This document shows, piece after piece, positions 13,601 through 24,339 of a DNA stretch of 64,000 bases (the stretch's first letter is position 1; every line of letters starts with the position of its first letter). The position numbers were made by a program, and so were the translations under genes. The stretch lies in NCBI GenBank assembly GCA_015698045.1, contig BLAL01000018.1:1178001-1242000 (forward strand), given 5' to 3'. The notes below the pieces were generated by a model. That model was not told where the DNA came from. It did no database searches and saw nothing but the letters and a program-made list of their open reading frames with translations. The DNA comes from Rhizophagus clarus. Taxonomy: Eukaryota > Glomeromycota > Glomeromycetes > Glomerales > Glomeraceae.

Positions 13601-14907
13601 AGATGTGTAATAATAGGTTGAAATAAATAACTTACGAGCTAAATTATTAAATAATTTTAAAATAAAGAATTTAATTAGTATAAATTATGTATAAATAATA
13701 CTAAATAGTATAATAATAAAATTAAAAAATAACTTACTTTCTATATTATTAAATAATTTTTAAATAAAGAATTTAATTAGTTTAAATTATATACGAATAT
13801 TATATAAATATGTAATAATGGAATTAAATAAACAACTTACTCCCTATTATTAAATAATTTTTTAAATAAAAAATTTAAATTATATTATATATTAATATTA
13901 TATAAATATGTAATAATATAATTATAAGTAACTTACATACTATATTATTAAATAGATTTTTAAATAAGGAATTTAGTTAGTTTTAATTATAAGTAAATAT
14001 TATATAAATATGTAATAATAGAATTAATTAAATAACTTACAAGCTATGTTATTAAATAATTTTTTAAATAAAAATTTAATTAGTTTAAATTGTATATAAT
14101 GATAAATACTATATTAATATGTAATAATTGAATTAAATAAATAACTTTTAACTTACTAACTAAAAGAAATTAACCAAATAATTTTTAAATAAAGAATTTA
14201 ATTAGTCCAAATTATACAAATAGTATAATATAGATAATATATGACTTACACCCTGTAATATTATTAATTATTAATTAGTTAAACATAAATATAATAGTAA
14301 AAAAGTATATATTGCAAATTAAATATATGACTTACAATCTAAAATCATTTCAACAAAGAATGTAAATTAGTTGAGAATTCTAGTTACAATAATTATTAAA
14401 CAAATAAATATAACATAATTAAATATTATAACTTACCATCTGTAATATAATTAAATTATTGAAATAATTATTAAAATTTAGTTATTCAAATATTATGCCA
14501 AGAACTAAAGAATTTAATAAACTGATAACTTACTAACTATATCATTAAATAGATAATTTAGTCATATAGAATACAACAAAAATAAGTAATTCAATTATTA
14601 TTCAATCACGAGATAACCTATTAACTTACGAGCTAAATTATTTAACATAATTTTAGCCAAGAATATATTCAATTATTAAATCACATGTGAAAATTACATA
14701 AAATATAATAATAATACTTAAGTTATTTTCAAATTATTTTTATATTAAAAATTTTAATATTTCTGCTTGTTTAATATGTTATAATTACCTTCAGTTTCCT
14801 CAGTGTTACTTAAAACTTATTGCAATTTGTTAAGAATTTTAGAATAATTTCTAATTTGTATTAAAAATACATGCTATATGCTTTTACCTTTGTCATTACT
14901 GTGAGCC
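7636..14907 (-). CDS. Protein kinase with N-terminal region encoded by single-codon micro-exons
   Basis: Proposed spliced gene of 57 exons. Exon 1 is 14886-14907 (MAHSNDK), exon 2 is 14789-14815, then 53 micro-exons between 14632 and 9011, then 8720-8936 and 7636-8646. The total is 1437 nt, exactly 479 codons. Kinase features: glycine loop DKGGFGTIY near residues 103-111, the Lys of VVLKC (K127), catalytic loop HCDFHDGN (H218, D220, N225) with Cys in place of the usual Arg, DLG in place of DFG (D265), and an APE segment (FIAPEVLKG). The C-terminal tail has two similar segments (NFTSKKLNEFLESEDL, NFTSEKTNEILVSEDL). The family is the Glomeromycotina TKL/Sel1-like kinases (SGN..IDKF linker, WIPYNKF). 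Active-site variants suggest altered but not clearly lost activity. The first acceptor (AAG at 14816-14818) is weak; it was chosen because it alone keeps the frame open. Confidence 0.8.
9011..14632 (-). other. Tandem array of 3-nt micro-exons separated by related introns
   Basis: On the minus strand the pattern TAG, three bases, GTAAGT recurs about every 100 bp. Lower coordinates of the micro-exons: 9011 (1 nt), 9093, 9184, 9298, 9388, 9481, 9579, 9709, 9832, 9928, 10033, 10137, 10237, 10329, 10430, 10527, 10628, 10708, 10794, 10905, 11014, 11118, 11210, 11412, 11502, 11592 (6 nt), 11710, 11801, 11905, 11998, 12107, 12219, 12313, 12428, 12532, 12633, 12727, 12826, 12938, 13035, 13435, 13536, 13636, 13738, 13841, 13937, 14041, 14157, 14250, 14336, 14437, 14534, 14630. 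Introns are mostly 75-127 nt, AT-rich and alike (GTAAGTTATTTATTTAAT start, TTATTTAATAATATAG end). Joined in phase 1 the triplets read ALNDWFTLWKTQNDW, and later ERTPLPYQTRMRIALEKYAF, without a stop. Confidence 0.85.
13085..13390. mobile_element. Small inverted-repeat insertion inside one intron of the array
   Basis: About 300 bp unlike the surrounding repeat unit enlarges one intron to 397 nt. It holds a near-perfect hairpin at 13100-13150 (arms of 23-25 nt meeting at CTGCAAAGCAG). It also has an inverted repeat, ATTATTCTGCAGCCA at 13165-13179 against TGGCTGTAGAATAAT at 13374-13388. The flanking splice sites are intact. No target duplication was identified. Confidence 0.55.
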
Positions 14908-14946
14908 ATTAAAGAAAAATTTCCCTAAACTAAGAAAGATAAATAT

Positions 14947-14978
<32 letters not shown>

Positions 14979-15119
14979 TTAAAACGCCTTTATTAATATA
15001 AATGTATATGGTAATACAAAATATAACAAGCGCTGCATAAAATTTTGCATCCGAAATACCGAAATGCTGTGTCACTATGTCACCTGCTTCATTGTGGCGC
15101 AGCGATAATCACAAAACGA
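14908..15119. promoter_or_regulatory. 5' flank of the micro-exon kinase
   Basis: The ATG context (rc) is TTTCTTTAATGGCTCAC. A long A/T homopolymer run lies at 14949-14980. No clear TATA box is seen. Confidence 0.3.
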
Positions 15120-15357
15120 AACTACCCGACAAAAATTTCGCAGTCACGTGACTGCGATTTTAATCTTCACTCCGTCACACCCTCCTCGTTTTCATTGTTT
15201 ATATTTATCTGAGGGACTTAGTTTTTTTCGACTAGGCGAAAATTTATTTGTCACATGTTATTTGTCACCGGACACTTTCACGTGTTAGTGCATAATTCCG
15301 TAATGCGGCCAAAAATCACGTGGCTGCGAAATTTTTGTCGGTGCGACTGGGGTAGTT
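15120..15357. mobile_element. Short MULE-type MITE
   Basis: The ends are inverted (ACTACC, then CGACAAAAATTTCGCAG, then YCACGTGA inward). The right arm carries CCAGTCGCAC, which the left arm lacks. A direct repeat CACAAAACGA flanks the element exactly at 15110-15119 and 15358-15367, a 9-10 bp target duplication. The interior holds several CACGTG/CACATG words. It is non-coding. Confidence 0.7.
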
Positions 15358-15410
15358 CACAAAACGACTACTTTGTAGTTTACTTAGGTGATAAATTAGG
15401 TTTGAACATT

Positions 15411-15551
15411 CATTACAGTCATACAGAAACCTATTTTTCTTAATATACAGTAACCGTATTGTAAATGAATTGTAATTATATAGTAACTACATAGTGAAAT
15501 TATAGTAAATATATAGTTATCGCATATTAAGGAAATCAAGTTTCTGTAATG
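15411..15551. mobile_element. MITE, family A copy 2
   Basis: About 140 bp. The left end CAGAAACCTATTTTTCTTAA and the right-end complement CAGAAACTTGATTTCCTTAA match the ends of the 5309-5724 element, as does the subterminal TGTAATTATATAGTAACTAC. The core is almost absent, so this is an internally deleted relative. Confidence 0.65.
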
Positions 15552-15789
15552 TTGTTCTTAGTTTATTTGGAATGATGAAGTATCGGGTTATGGTACATCA
15601 TTCAAATATCAGAAAATGTCAGAAATCCGATATGGGAATGATAGGTAATACTAAATATCATACATATACCGGTATTTGATATGTACTTGATATTTCATTA
15701 ATATTTTCTTGATTATAACCAAGGTATATCTGAAGTTTTCTTATGCCTATCAGTAATCTGATAAATTACCCTACTTAATTAACATCATC

Positions 15790-16430
15790 CTTCCAAAGAT
15801 TTAGATGCGCTTTATGTTTCAGATTTTGAATTTTGGATTATCAGGGCCACCAAAAAAATAAAAACCAGAAAATAAAATATGCAGTGTATTACCATATATT
15901 GCTTCCGAAGTTTAAATGGTGAACCATATACATTTTCTTTTGATATTTGTTTTGGTATAATTATGGTTGTATATATTCATTCGGGAAATCACCTTTTAAT
16001 AAAAGAAAACATGATGTACCAAGAGAATTACTAAAATTTCGTATTGATCATACCTGAATTTGGAAAAGGAACTCATGAAATTTATAAGAAACTATCTTGT
16101 AAATGTATGGACGCTAATTCAAATCAAAAGATCAACAGCTAGTGATTTAGAGAAAGTTTGTTCAGTTGTTATGTTGTGAAGATGCCTGAGGATGGACATT
16201 ATAAGGAAAAAGAAAATTTGGTTATAAAGGAAAAGAGATTAAGACCATGTTTGAAGAAGCTGATGAGAAAATACTGAATATTTCAATTTTATATGATAAA
16301 AATCTGATGCTATATATACCAGTAGAACTTTTACATTTAGCACTTTAACTAATACTTTTAATTCATTCATTATTACTTCATATCTTGATGATGATGAAAC
16401 AATGGAGATAAAAGTATTGTAATTAACCAT
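15790..16430 (+). pseudogene. Decayed kinase copy, C-terminal half
   Basis: It parallels the decayed copy at 38706-40310 and the intact kinase at 44248-45942. The order is DALYVSDF (a duplicated base run breaks DFG), an ITIYCF/SLNGEPYTF stretch corresponding to PYIAPEVLNGEPYT, SGKSPFNKRKHDV, GYKGKEIKTMFEEADEK and a tail like LDDDE. Multiple frameshifts and stops are present. The N-lobe is missing upstream of 15790. Confidence 0.8.
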
Positions 16431-17269
16431 TATTGTGATTAATATTACAAAATATTAAAATATTTAAATTTTAATTTTATTACTTTTTAGGAGGTAATAT
16501 AATTTAGTACTTTATTTTGTATGAATTAATTAATATACCAGAATAATTTTATTTTTTAATATAACAGATGATGTTAGTGATCAGTTAAAAATTACAAACA
16601 TATGGAGTATATAATCACAGATCATGAGTCAATATGTAAATTTATTATCTAACTGATTTGGAATATGGATGACTCATAAAAAGTAAATGTGTGTATAATA
16701 ATTTATTATTTGACTGATTTTTACTAACAAGAGCATGAATGACTCATATACAGTAAAATATGTGTAATAACAAATTATTGTAAATTATAATGTAATTACC
16801 TGATTTCAAAATTATATAAATATATGTATTTTTCTTTTATTTTGTCTTTAAATTTCTTATTTCTTACATATATTTCTGATTTCTTACAAATATTTCTGAA
16901 TTCTTTTAAAATGTCTTTTGATCTTTGCCCCAATTTCGTACGTTCACCTTTATTTGAAGTTCCTCTCAATAAGTGCTTTTCTAATTCAACTATGAATAGT
17001 GATTTCCATCTTTTATTTTCTTTTTTCTTAACTTTTTTCTTTACTTATATTTCTCTTTTCATATTATTTTATTTCTTTTCTCACATAATCGTAATTTCAT
17101 CATTATTTTTATTAAAATCTATTCCTATTCTTTTACTTCAATTTCTTCCTGATTTTCTGCTTACTACTTCTGATTTAATAATGCATATATATTATAGACC
17201 ATTTTACTTTTTCATATACATAAATTTAATATTTATAGTTTATACACTAAATCCCTATCCTTTTTTTAT
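16431..17269. other. Gene-free, pyrimidine-rich on the plus strand
   Basis: Long T/C tracts give open but low-complexity Phe/Leu-rich frames (16824-17279), which I do not regard as a gene. The 3' part may be a diverged first unit of the tandem repeat that follows. Confidence 0.5.
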
Positions 17270-18180
17270 ACCCCAATAGTTCAGTCATTAATCTTTAAAT
17301 GACAGTTCATCCCATGTAGTTTTAATCAACTGGGCTCTGCACTACTTTTTTATTATTTCCTTATTGTTCCTTTGTACCACTCTTACCTTAATAACTTATT
17401 TGGTACATTTTGTTCTTTTATTGATTACTTTTATTTTCTTATTATTCTCCCCCTCTCTTCTTATACCAATTAAATTTTTTCTACTCATTTTTTTCACATT
17501 TCGTAAACTTTTATTTTTTTTTTATATTAATTTTTTTATAACACTTATCCAAATTATCAAATCCTTACCCTTGTTATTACCCCAATAGTTCAATCATTAA
17601 TCTTTAAATGATAGTTCATCCAATGCCGTTTTAACCAATTTGGCTCTGAACTACTTTTTTTTATTGTTTCCTTATTATTCCTTTGTACCATTCTTACCTT
17701 AATAACTTTATTTATTTGGTACATTTCTTTATTGATTATTTTTATTTTTCATATTACTCTTCCCCCCCTCTCTTCTAATAACAAATTTTTTTCTACTCTT
17801 TTTTTTTCACATTTATAAACTTTTAATTTTTTTGTATTAATTTTTTTATATATCCTTATATGAATTATCAAATCCTTACCCTTGTTAATATCCCAATAGT
17901 TCACTCGTTAATCTTTAAATGATAGTTCATCCCATGCGGTTTTAACCAATCCGGCTCTGAACTACTTTTTTATAATTTCCTTATCATTCCTTTGTACCAT
18001 TTTTACCTTAATAACTTTATTTGGTACACTTATTTTTTTTTTATTCTTTGCTTTTTATATCAAATTGCTAATATATGGGTGGATTTGTTTAATTATCAAC
18101 ATATGGTGGATTTAAACTTTATTAATGATCAACAAATGAGAAATAAGTTTTGTCATTTTCTATATTCACAATAATCAAAG
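17270..18180. repeat. Tandem repeat, three units of about 310 bp
   Basis: Each unit starts near CCCAATAGTTCA (about 17272, 17581 and 17891). It continues through ATCTTTAAATGA, AGTTCATCC, GGCTCTG, ACTAC, a T-rich run, CCTTTGTACCA, CTTACCTTAATAAC, TTTGGTAC and a CCCCCTCTCTTCT tract. The third unit is truncated. No coding function is apparent. Confidence 0.75.
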
Positions 18181-20016
18181 GTATATAACAACTTGATTTT
18201 TAGCTATTGTTTGTTATTTAAAACAATTTTTTCTAATTGCTCCCTTTTTTATTTAGACACTGTTTATTTAATTGAATGCATTTTATTTAACATGATACAA
18301 GCAATTTCAGAGATAATTATTTCAAGAAATTTTCGGCCCTATAAAATCAAATATTTTACTATATACTAACTGTGGAGAACATGAAACCAAAGACAAATCC
18401 TAATCAGAGGTTGAATTTTAAAGAATAATGTTTAATTCAATGAAAGGTTACAAAGAGCTACAGTAATGACTCAAGAATGAAAATTACCAAAGAATCACCA
18501 TAATTCAATGGAACAAGTGAAGATTATTTGCTAATATTTTAAAAATCATATTATACATTATTCTGATAATTTCAGAAAATCAAATCAAATATTGTTTGTC
18601 AAAAAATAACAAAATGTTTATGATTTGAAACAAACAAGTTACAAACATATTTCTTGTAAATGAAGAAGAAGAAGCATTTGAAAAGAAATAGGACAGATAT
18701 TAAATGAAAAACCTTGAAGAAAAAGATTATCAACCAATGGAGAAATAACCGTTAAATTTAATTAGGAAATGGAAAGATAGAGTTTATAAATTAAAATAGG
18801 TTCTTTAAGTTTTTATTATTTAGTTTTATGTTTAAAAAAAATTTATGGACAAATTATTTTTTATATTATATTTAGGAAAATTACTCTTAAAAAAACATTT
18901 GGAAATTTAGAAAATACTACTCATAATAAGAAATTTAGAAAATGCTACCCTTAGAAAATAAGTAATTTAGAAATAATTATTTAAAAAAAAGAAAATCGAA
19001 AACAATTATTTAAAAAAAAAGAAATTTAGAAAATAATTTAAATTAGAATTTAAAAAATAATCTCAAAGTTAATGTTATATTTATTAACAATAATAATTTA
19101 ATTGTGATCGTTTAACAATCAAAATCTTATTTATAAGTGAATAAAGTTTAAATATTAATATAATAAAATTCCTTTTATTTATTTAAAACAAAACACTAAA
19201 TGTGATTAAATTTATAAGTACGGTTAGGAAAAAATAAAGAAGAAGTATTGTTAAAAAAAAAAGGTTAAAAAAAAGCATGGTTAGAAAAAAATTTTCTCAT
19301 TTTGGTGGAAAAAATAGAATAATCATCATAGTTTCTACTTGTTACTTGATGACTATCGATCGCCTGAGTAATCAAAATATCAAAACTTAAGAATTTTTTT
19401 TCATGCATTTGATAATAAATATTTCTTTTGTTCACTAAATAAATAATTATTAACTAATGAAAAACATATTATGATTTAATCTAAGTTGAGACAATCAAAG
19501 TCCGACTCAGCAACTTTCGTAAGTTAAAAAAAATTTATTACTCAAAAAGGTTGATGGATTAACCAGTTAAGTTAGTTAACTATAATTCTGGTCAGATTAC
19601 TTAATGCGGCTTATAAACTAATCATTTTTACGCCGAAATTTAATAACGGTATTATGAAATATAACCTAATATGTAAACTGATAAAATCAAAAATTGGTAT
19701 TTTTCAACCAAAAAGATTCTAAAATGCTCTTTATATTTACAGTAACTGGTCAATTAACTGATTAAGATTTTTTGGATTTTCGTTTATTTGGCGCAAAATT
19801 TATTAATTATTTTTTTGACTCGTAGTACTTAGAACAAAGAAGAGTATGTTAATCATTGATATTATAATCATTTATTTGTTTAACAATAGTGTAAAGAAAT
19901 TCAAATAGATTACATGAATGACATTATTTGATCTGTAATTATCCTTTTCCCATCTTAATGATAAGAAAAAAGAAAATTACGGACATTATACTATAAACTT
20001 TGGTATTTTTAGAAGA
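18181..20016. other. AT-rich gene-free stretch
   Basis: A-rich minisatellite-like runs (AGAAAATAATTTAAAAAAAAG variants) occur at 18880-19060. No gene is seen. Confidence 0.5.
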
Positions 20017-20024
20017 CTTAGCGA

Positions 20025-20340
20025 TAGTGCTTAGATCCGATGAAATCCGTCATCCGGACTGAATAACGATTTAATCCGGATGAAAACTGTTATTTAACGA
20101 AAATCCGGATTAAAAAAAAATATTTCAAAAATCCAGTCCTATCATTATATGCGCGACGTCAAGCATTATCAAGTAAGCCATAAATCTGTTCATTGATTTC
20201 AGAAATATTTTAAGTTATCCGAAACGAAACCTTGCAATCCGGATGGATCCATCGAAATCCGGTCAAACCGCGGATTTCATCCGGATTTTCGGTTTAATCC
20301 GGATCAATCTAGATCAATCCGTACACGGATCGAAGCACTA
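20025..20340. mobile_element. hAT-type MITE with perfect 8-bp target duplication
   Basis: CTTAGCGA occurs at 20017-20024 and again at 20341-20348, directly abutting inverted ends TAGTGCTTAGATCCG and, complemented from the right, TAGTGCTTCGATCCG. The 316-bp interior is crowded with ATCCGGAT words in both orientations, which fits subterminal transposase-binding repeats. An 8-bp duplication plus TAG-type ends indicates the hAT superfamily. No coding frame is present. Confidence 0.85.
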
Positions 20341-20348
20341 CTTAGCGA

Positions 20349-20955
20349 GTAACAAAAGAATTTAGGCTTCCAAAATAACTTTTACATTTAAACCAAATTT
20401 GGAAACTGATACAATTATTGATCATCTTTCTATTTAATGATGAAGGAAGGTAATATTTAGAAAAAAATTACCTTTATTATTGTACATTCCCATATTCGTA
20501 AACCGTAAAATTAAATAATTCTTATTAACAGAAATATTTGTTCAACAAACAAGTTTCAAAAACAATGTCCGAATGTCGCACATTATTTATTAACCAACCA
20601 GTCCTTATCATGGATTAAAATGGAATTCATTGAATCATTAATTTATTTAAAACATTCAAACCCTTTTTTAATTGGTTTTTGGGAAAACTTGTTTTAAATA
20701 AAAAGCTAATTGAATAAACATGTATTATTCGTTATGCTTACATTTATTCTTTATGAAATATATAATAAGTAAAATAAATGCATGTTATTTATTCAATTAC
20801 TAGATTCTATTAATCATTTAAATTATTTTATGAGTATATTTATGTTAGTACTAAAATAGAAAAAAAATTAGAATTTAAGCATTCACGAGAGTTGTAGTAT
20901 TGGAAGATTCTGATATTTTATTCGTGCGGCAAAAAATTCTATTATTTCCGAAAAT
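20349..20955. other. AT-rich gene-free stretch
   Basis: Nothing is supported here apart from the 3' flank of the P2X-like remnant. Confidence 0.4.
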
Positions 20956-21776
20956 TCAAAATATTTCAGTCCTGATGAGAGGTACAGATTCTTCATTATC
21001 ATTATCCCCATTAAAACCGAAGATTCCTTTAAACCATGTATATATATTCTTGCAACTTTGTTTAATATTCACCCCATTCCTCATTGATAAATCCATAAGT
21101 AAGGATGCAACTCTCTAGTTATTTTTTTTTTGAAAAAAAAATATATAAATTATAAAAAGAAGATACATGTATGTTGCATACTTTACACAATATATATTTA
21201 CGCAGTACTTACAGTATAATTTTCAATATCAGCAATGAAAGAACTATTCATTACATGTTTACCAAGATAATGATTATTATTATTAATTATACAAGCATCT
21301 TCAGGTGATGATGCTAGAATGTTGCATGTTCCTTGTGGATATTTTATCACGCTCGCTCTGGTAGTAAAAAATGCTACGCCTGTTTCCTCAATTGGATATT
21401 GTATTTCTTTTGCTCCCCAGTATACACATGGTAATTTGTCTTCTGCACAACTTGATGGATTTGTAGATGGTGATGATTCCACGCAATATGAGGGTTTTGT
21501 AAAGTTATTTGGCTCTCTTAATGTTAGTCTAACTGCGCCAGGTATTGGAGGGTCCTATATAGTGTATAAATTACGTTGACGCATTTATTATTGAACATAG
21601 TTTCTGGATAAAAAATTTAAAGATATTTACCGTTTTTAAATACAATTTACCCTTGCAGATTAATAAAATTATATAAGCTGAAATACAGAGTTGGATAAGC
21701 CGATAAATTAAGCAACATATTGGTCTATCTGTTATCTCTCTTATTTCATTAGCGTTATAACTAGTAAGGAATCTTA
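20956..21776 (-). pseudogene. P2X-like ion channel remnant or incomplete gene
   Basis: Three exon-like blocks occur on the minus strand. Block 1 (about 21776-21651) reads NEIREITDRPICCLIYRLI followed by a hydrophobic run. It resembles the cytosolic N-terminus and first membrane helix of P2X ATP-gated channels (..KDRxLGxxYRxxQL..). Block 2 (21554-21213) is bounded by TATAG and GTAAGT. It is Cys-rich and ectodomain-like, with GVAFFTTRASVIKYPQGTC and SSFIADIENYT; the last matches the FIADIENYT-type motif of the family. Block 3 (21114-20956) would join in frame (RVASLLMDLSMRNGVNI..) and ends at TGA, but does not look like a second membrane helix. Block 1 ends one base out of phase with block 2 and lacks an ATG. 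The gene is therefore decayed, or a small exon was missed. Confidence 0.5.
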
Positions 21777-21779
21777 ATT

Positions 21780-22784
21780 ATAAAAGGGGAATGAGAGAAA
21801 AAAATTTAATTTAGTAGTAATATGAATTTATTTATACACCATCACATCATTCAAATAAAATACTTTAGTTAATAAATTTCATATTACCTACTTTTTTATT
21901 TTACCAAACATAATAATATTGTAAATAATAAAAGATCTTCTTTGTAATCAATCCTTTTTATCAAAAAAAAAAAAAAATAAGTCATTCAAATTTATAATTG
22001 ACGATATCTAAAGAATAAAACATTTTAAGTGGAAAAGACTCTTTATATACTTTTAAAATTACCATATAACAATCAAATTGTTCCAAATAATTCCGAAATT
22101 AATTCTATTTTTTTTGTTCCACGCCAAATTACATTCATATGTAGTAACTTTGCCCGAAATTGCTTAATTGAAATTGTGAAAGTAATAACTGTTACGTCAT
22201 TGTCCAATGTTTTTTACTACGTAAAAATTTGGAAATTTCTAGATTTACTAATGATAAATTATCTATGTAGAATTTAATTTAATAACTAGAAATTCTTTGT
22301 GGAAATGTAAACCAAATTTCTTTGTAAAAAAAAACGTTATTTGTAATGAATGCATCCAAATTGAATAAATTATTTTTTGAAATAATAAAATATTTACCGT
22401 ATAATGAAAATAATATAGAATGTTACCGTGAAAATCATCCTTTTCTACTATCGGTTAAATTATGCAAATGGATTACGAACCTCGCTCAAATTACTTTCAA
22501 ATATTTCCATTTTTTATTACACAAAAATGGAAAGGAGACGCGAAATGAAAGAAAAGATCTTCCTAGTCACATGAGTCGTGTTGCAAATTTTTTTTATAAA
22601 ACGGCATTTATCGACATTTTGGGACAGGTGGAATTACTATTCCCCCATTAAACATGTCATTGCAATAATGAGTTATATTCGATCCTTAGGAATATAGAAT
22701 ATAAGCTTAAAAAACATTAACTTATTGCCGTTTTCAAGATTATTGAGAAAATCCGATTTGCGAGGTTGTTACGTGATTTTCATA
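21780..22784. other. AT-rich gene-free stretch
   Basis: Short plus-strand frames at 22029-22277 and 22346-22651 have no recognisable features. Confidence 0.45.
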
Positions 22785-23640
22785 TTGAAAAAGTGAATCA
22801 TTTTTTTACACGAATTTTTAATATTTTTAAACCGGATTTTTTTTGTGAATCATAATGGATCCGATGTATAGTACTATTCTACTGAAAGTTTCAACACATA
22901 CTTTATATTAAAAAAATATTTTTTCCGCATTTTTCTGTATTTTCCTGCATTTTTACTATGTTTTTAAAAGTGAATCACTCTTCTAGACTAATTTTTAATA
23001 TTTTTATATCAGATTTCTTTTGTGAATCATAAAGTCCGAAGTATAATGCTATTCTACTGAAAGCTTTAGCACATATTTTATAATAAAAAAGATTTTTCTG
23101 CATTGTTTTATTTTGGTAAGATATATATAGTATATTGATATATAATTATGATTCACTTTTCCGCATGTGTTTATAATATTTTTATACCAAATATTTATTT
23201 TTATGAATCATGAAATTTAATGACATAGAATATTTTACAAAGAGTTTCAACAATCATTTATATAAAATAATCAGTATTTATTAATTAGATAGTCAAAATA
23301 ATAAAATACAACCATAAACTATTTTATATACTAAATAAAATATCATCAAAATTCTTCATAGAATATTATGACATTGATTTACAGGATTTATAAAAATTTT
23401 GGCACAAAAAATATAAAAATATGCAGAGAAAGTGTTTCACAGTTATACATCAATATACTATATATATCTTTTAAAGACAAAAAAAAAATGTAGAAAAAAT
23501 TTTTTGTTATAAAATGTATGCTAAACCTTTCAGCAGGATAGTATTATATATTGAAATTTATGATTCACAAAAACAATCTGATACATAAATATTAAAAATT
23601 CGCCTAGAAAAATGATTTACTTGTAAAAAATCCCATATTT
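22785..23640. repeat. Inverted-repeat element with direct sub-repeats
   Basis: A module (GTGAATCA, ATTTTTAATATTTTTA, then TTTTGTGAATCATAA, then ATTCTACTGAAAG) is present twice in direct orientation at about 22790-22945 and 22970-23080. It returns inverted at about 23500-23625. The centre also pairs (TAGTATATTGATATA at about 23130 against TATCAATATACTATA at about 23447). It is a palindromic, non-coding element. Confidence 0.6.
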
Positions 23641-23649
23641 CGAATATCT

Positions 23650-24331
23650 GGAAACGTGAACGTTTTGGAGCATTTTCCGGATTTACCAAACGTGCGAAAA
23701 TTGTCTGCTTATTTTCCGGACAATTTCAGCATGAACTCTGGATGCATTTTTTTCGTAGGGCATTCAGATCAATATTCAACGTAAAATGACTTCCACCCCG
23801 CTTTGGACAATGAATGTGTCCCGTACATTATGAAATTAGCTATAATAATATAATTTTTATGCAAACATTTAATAATAGACGATTCTTTTATCACGAATTT
23901 TCATAAATGGATAAGTGTAATAGGCATGTGTAAACATCATGAAAATCAAAGCGAGAAGCCAAGAATCCTGAATGTAATGATCTGTTGCATCGTACTTTAT
24001 ATCGTGCTTGCTGGGTGTACTGACTGTTGAATATTATTTATTTTTGAAATTAAGAATGAAAACTGAAAACTAATGTATCATAAATATGAAGTCTTAAAAT
24101 AATGTTATGCCAGATCGTTCGTAAAAAAAAGTTCTTTGTCTCACATAATTTTTAGTAATTTTTTTATTTAAATTTTTTTTTTTTTTTTGATATGTAAAAA
24201 ATAATATTCAAAATGACTAAATTTACTAATATCTGTAAAGTATTTGATTTCTGCTGTTGAATGTATTAATTAACAAGAGATTCAACACTTGTGATATAAA
24301 GATTCTAACGCCAAACCAAATATAATTTTCA
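23650..24331. other. Gene-free stretch
   Basis: No gene or repeat is supported. Confidence 0.4.
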
Positions 24332-24339
24332 GCTAAGCT

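Noticed and set aside
9011-14632. Array read as a simple AT-rich satellite
   Set aside because: Exact three-base spacing between acceptor and donor in 51 units, a stop-free translation in one phase only, and an exact frame fit to the flanking exons are not expected of satellite DNA.
9011-14632. Array considered as a CRISPR-like repeat array
   Set aside because: Repeats are variable, spacers are three bases, and the setting is eukaryotic with introns.
9011-14632. Micro-exon triplets read in phase 0 as codons
   Set aside because: This gives a Leu-rich string with a TGA (10033) and does not match the phase of the 217-nt exon; phase 1 does.
14786-14798. Shorter exon 2 (10 nt after CTGAG, or 20 nt after TTTTAAG)
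   Set aside because: The 10-nt version creates an immediate TGA; the 20-nt version leaves the downstream kinase out of frame.
16824-17588. Long Phe/Leu-rich ORFs as membrane proteins
   Set aside because: They arise from pyrimidine-rich tandem repeats and have no sensible start, domain or codon pattern.
21319-21579. Plus-strand ORF at the P2X-like locus
   Set aside because: The minus strand carries the recognisable Cys-rich and FIADIENYT sequence and splice sites.
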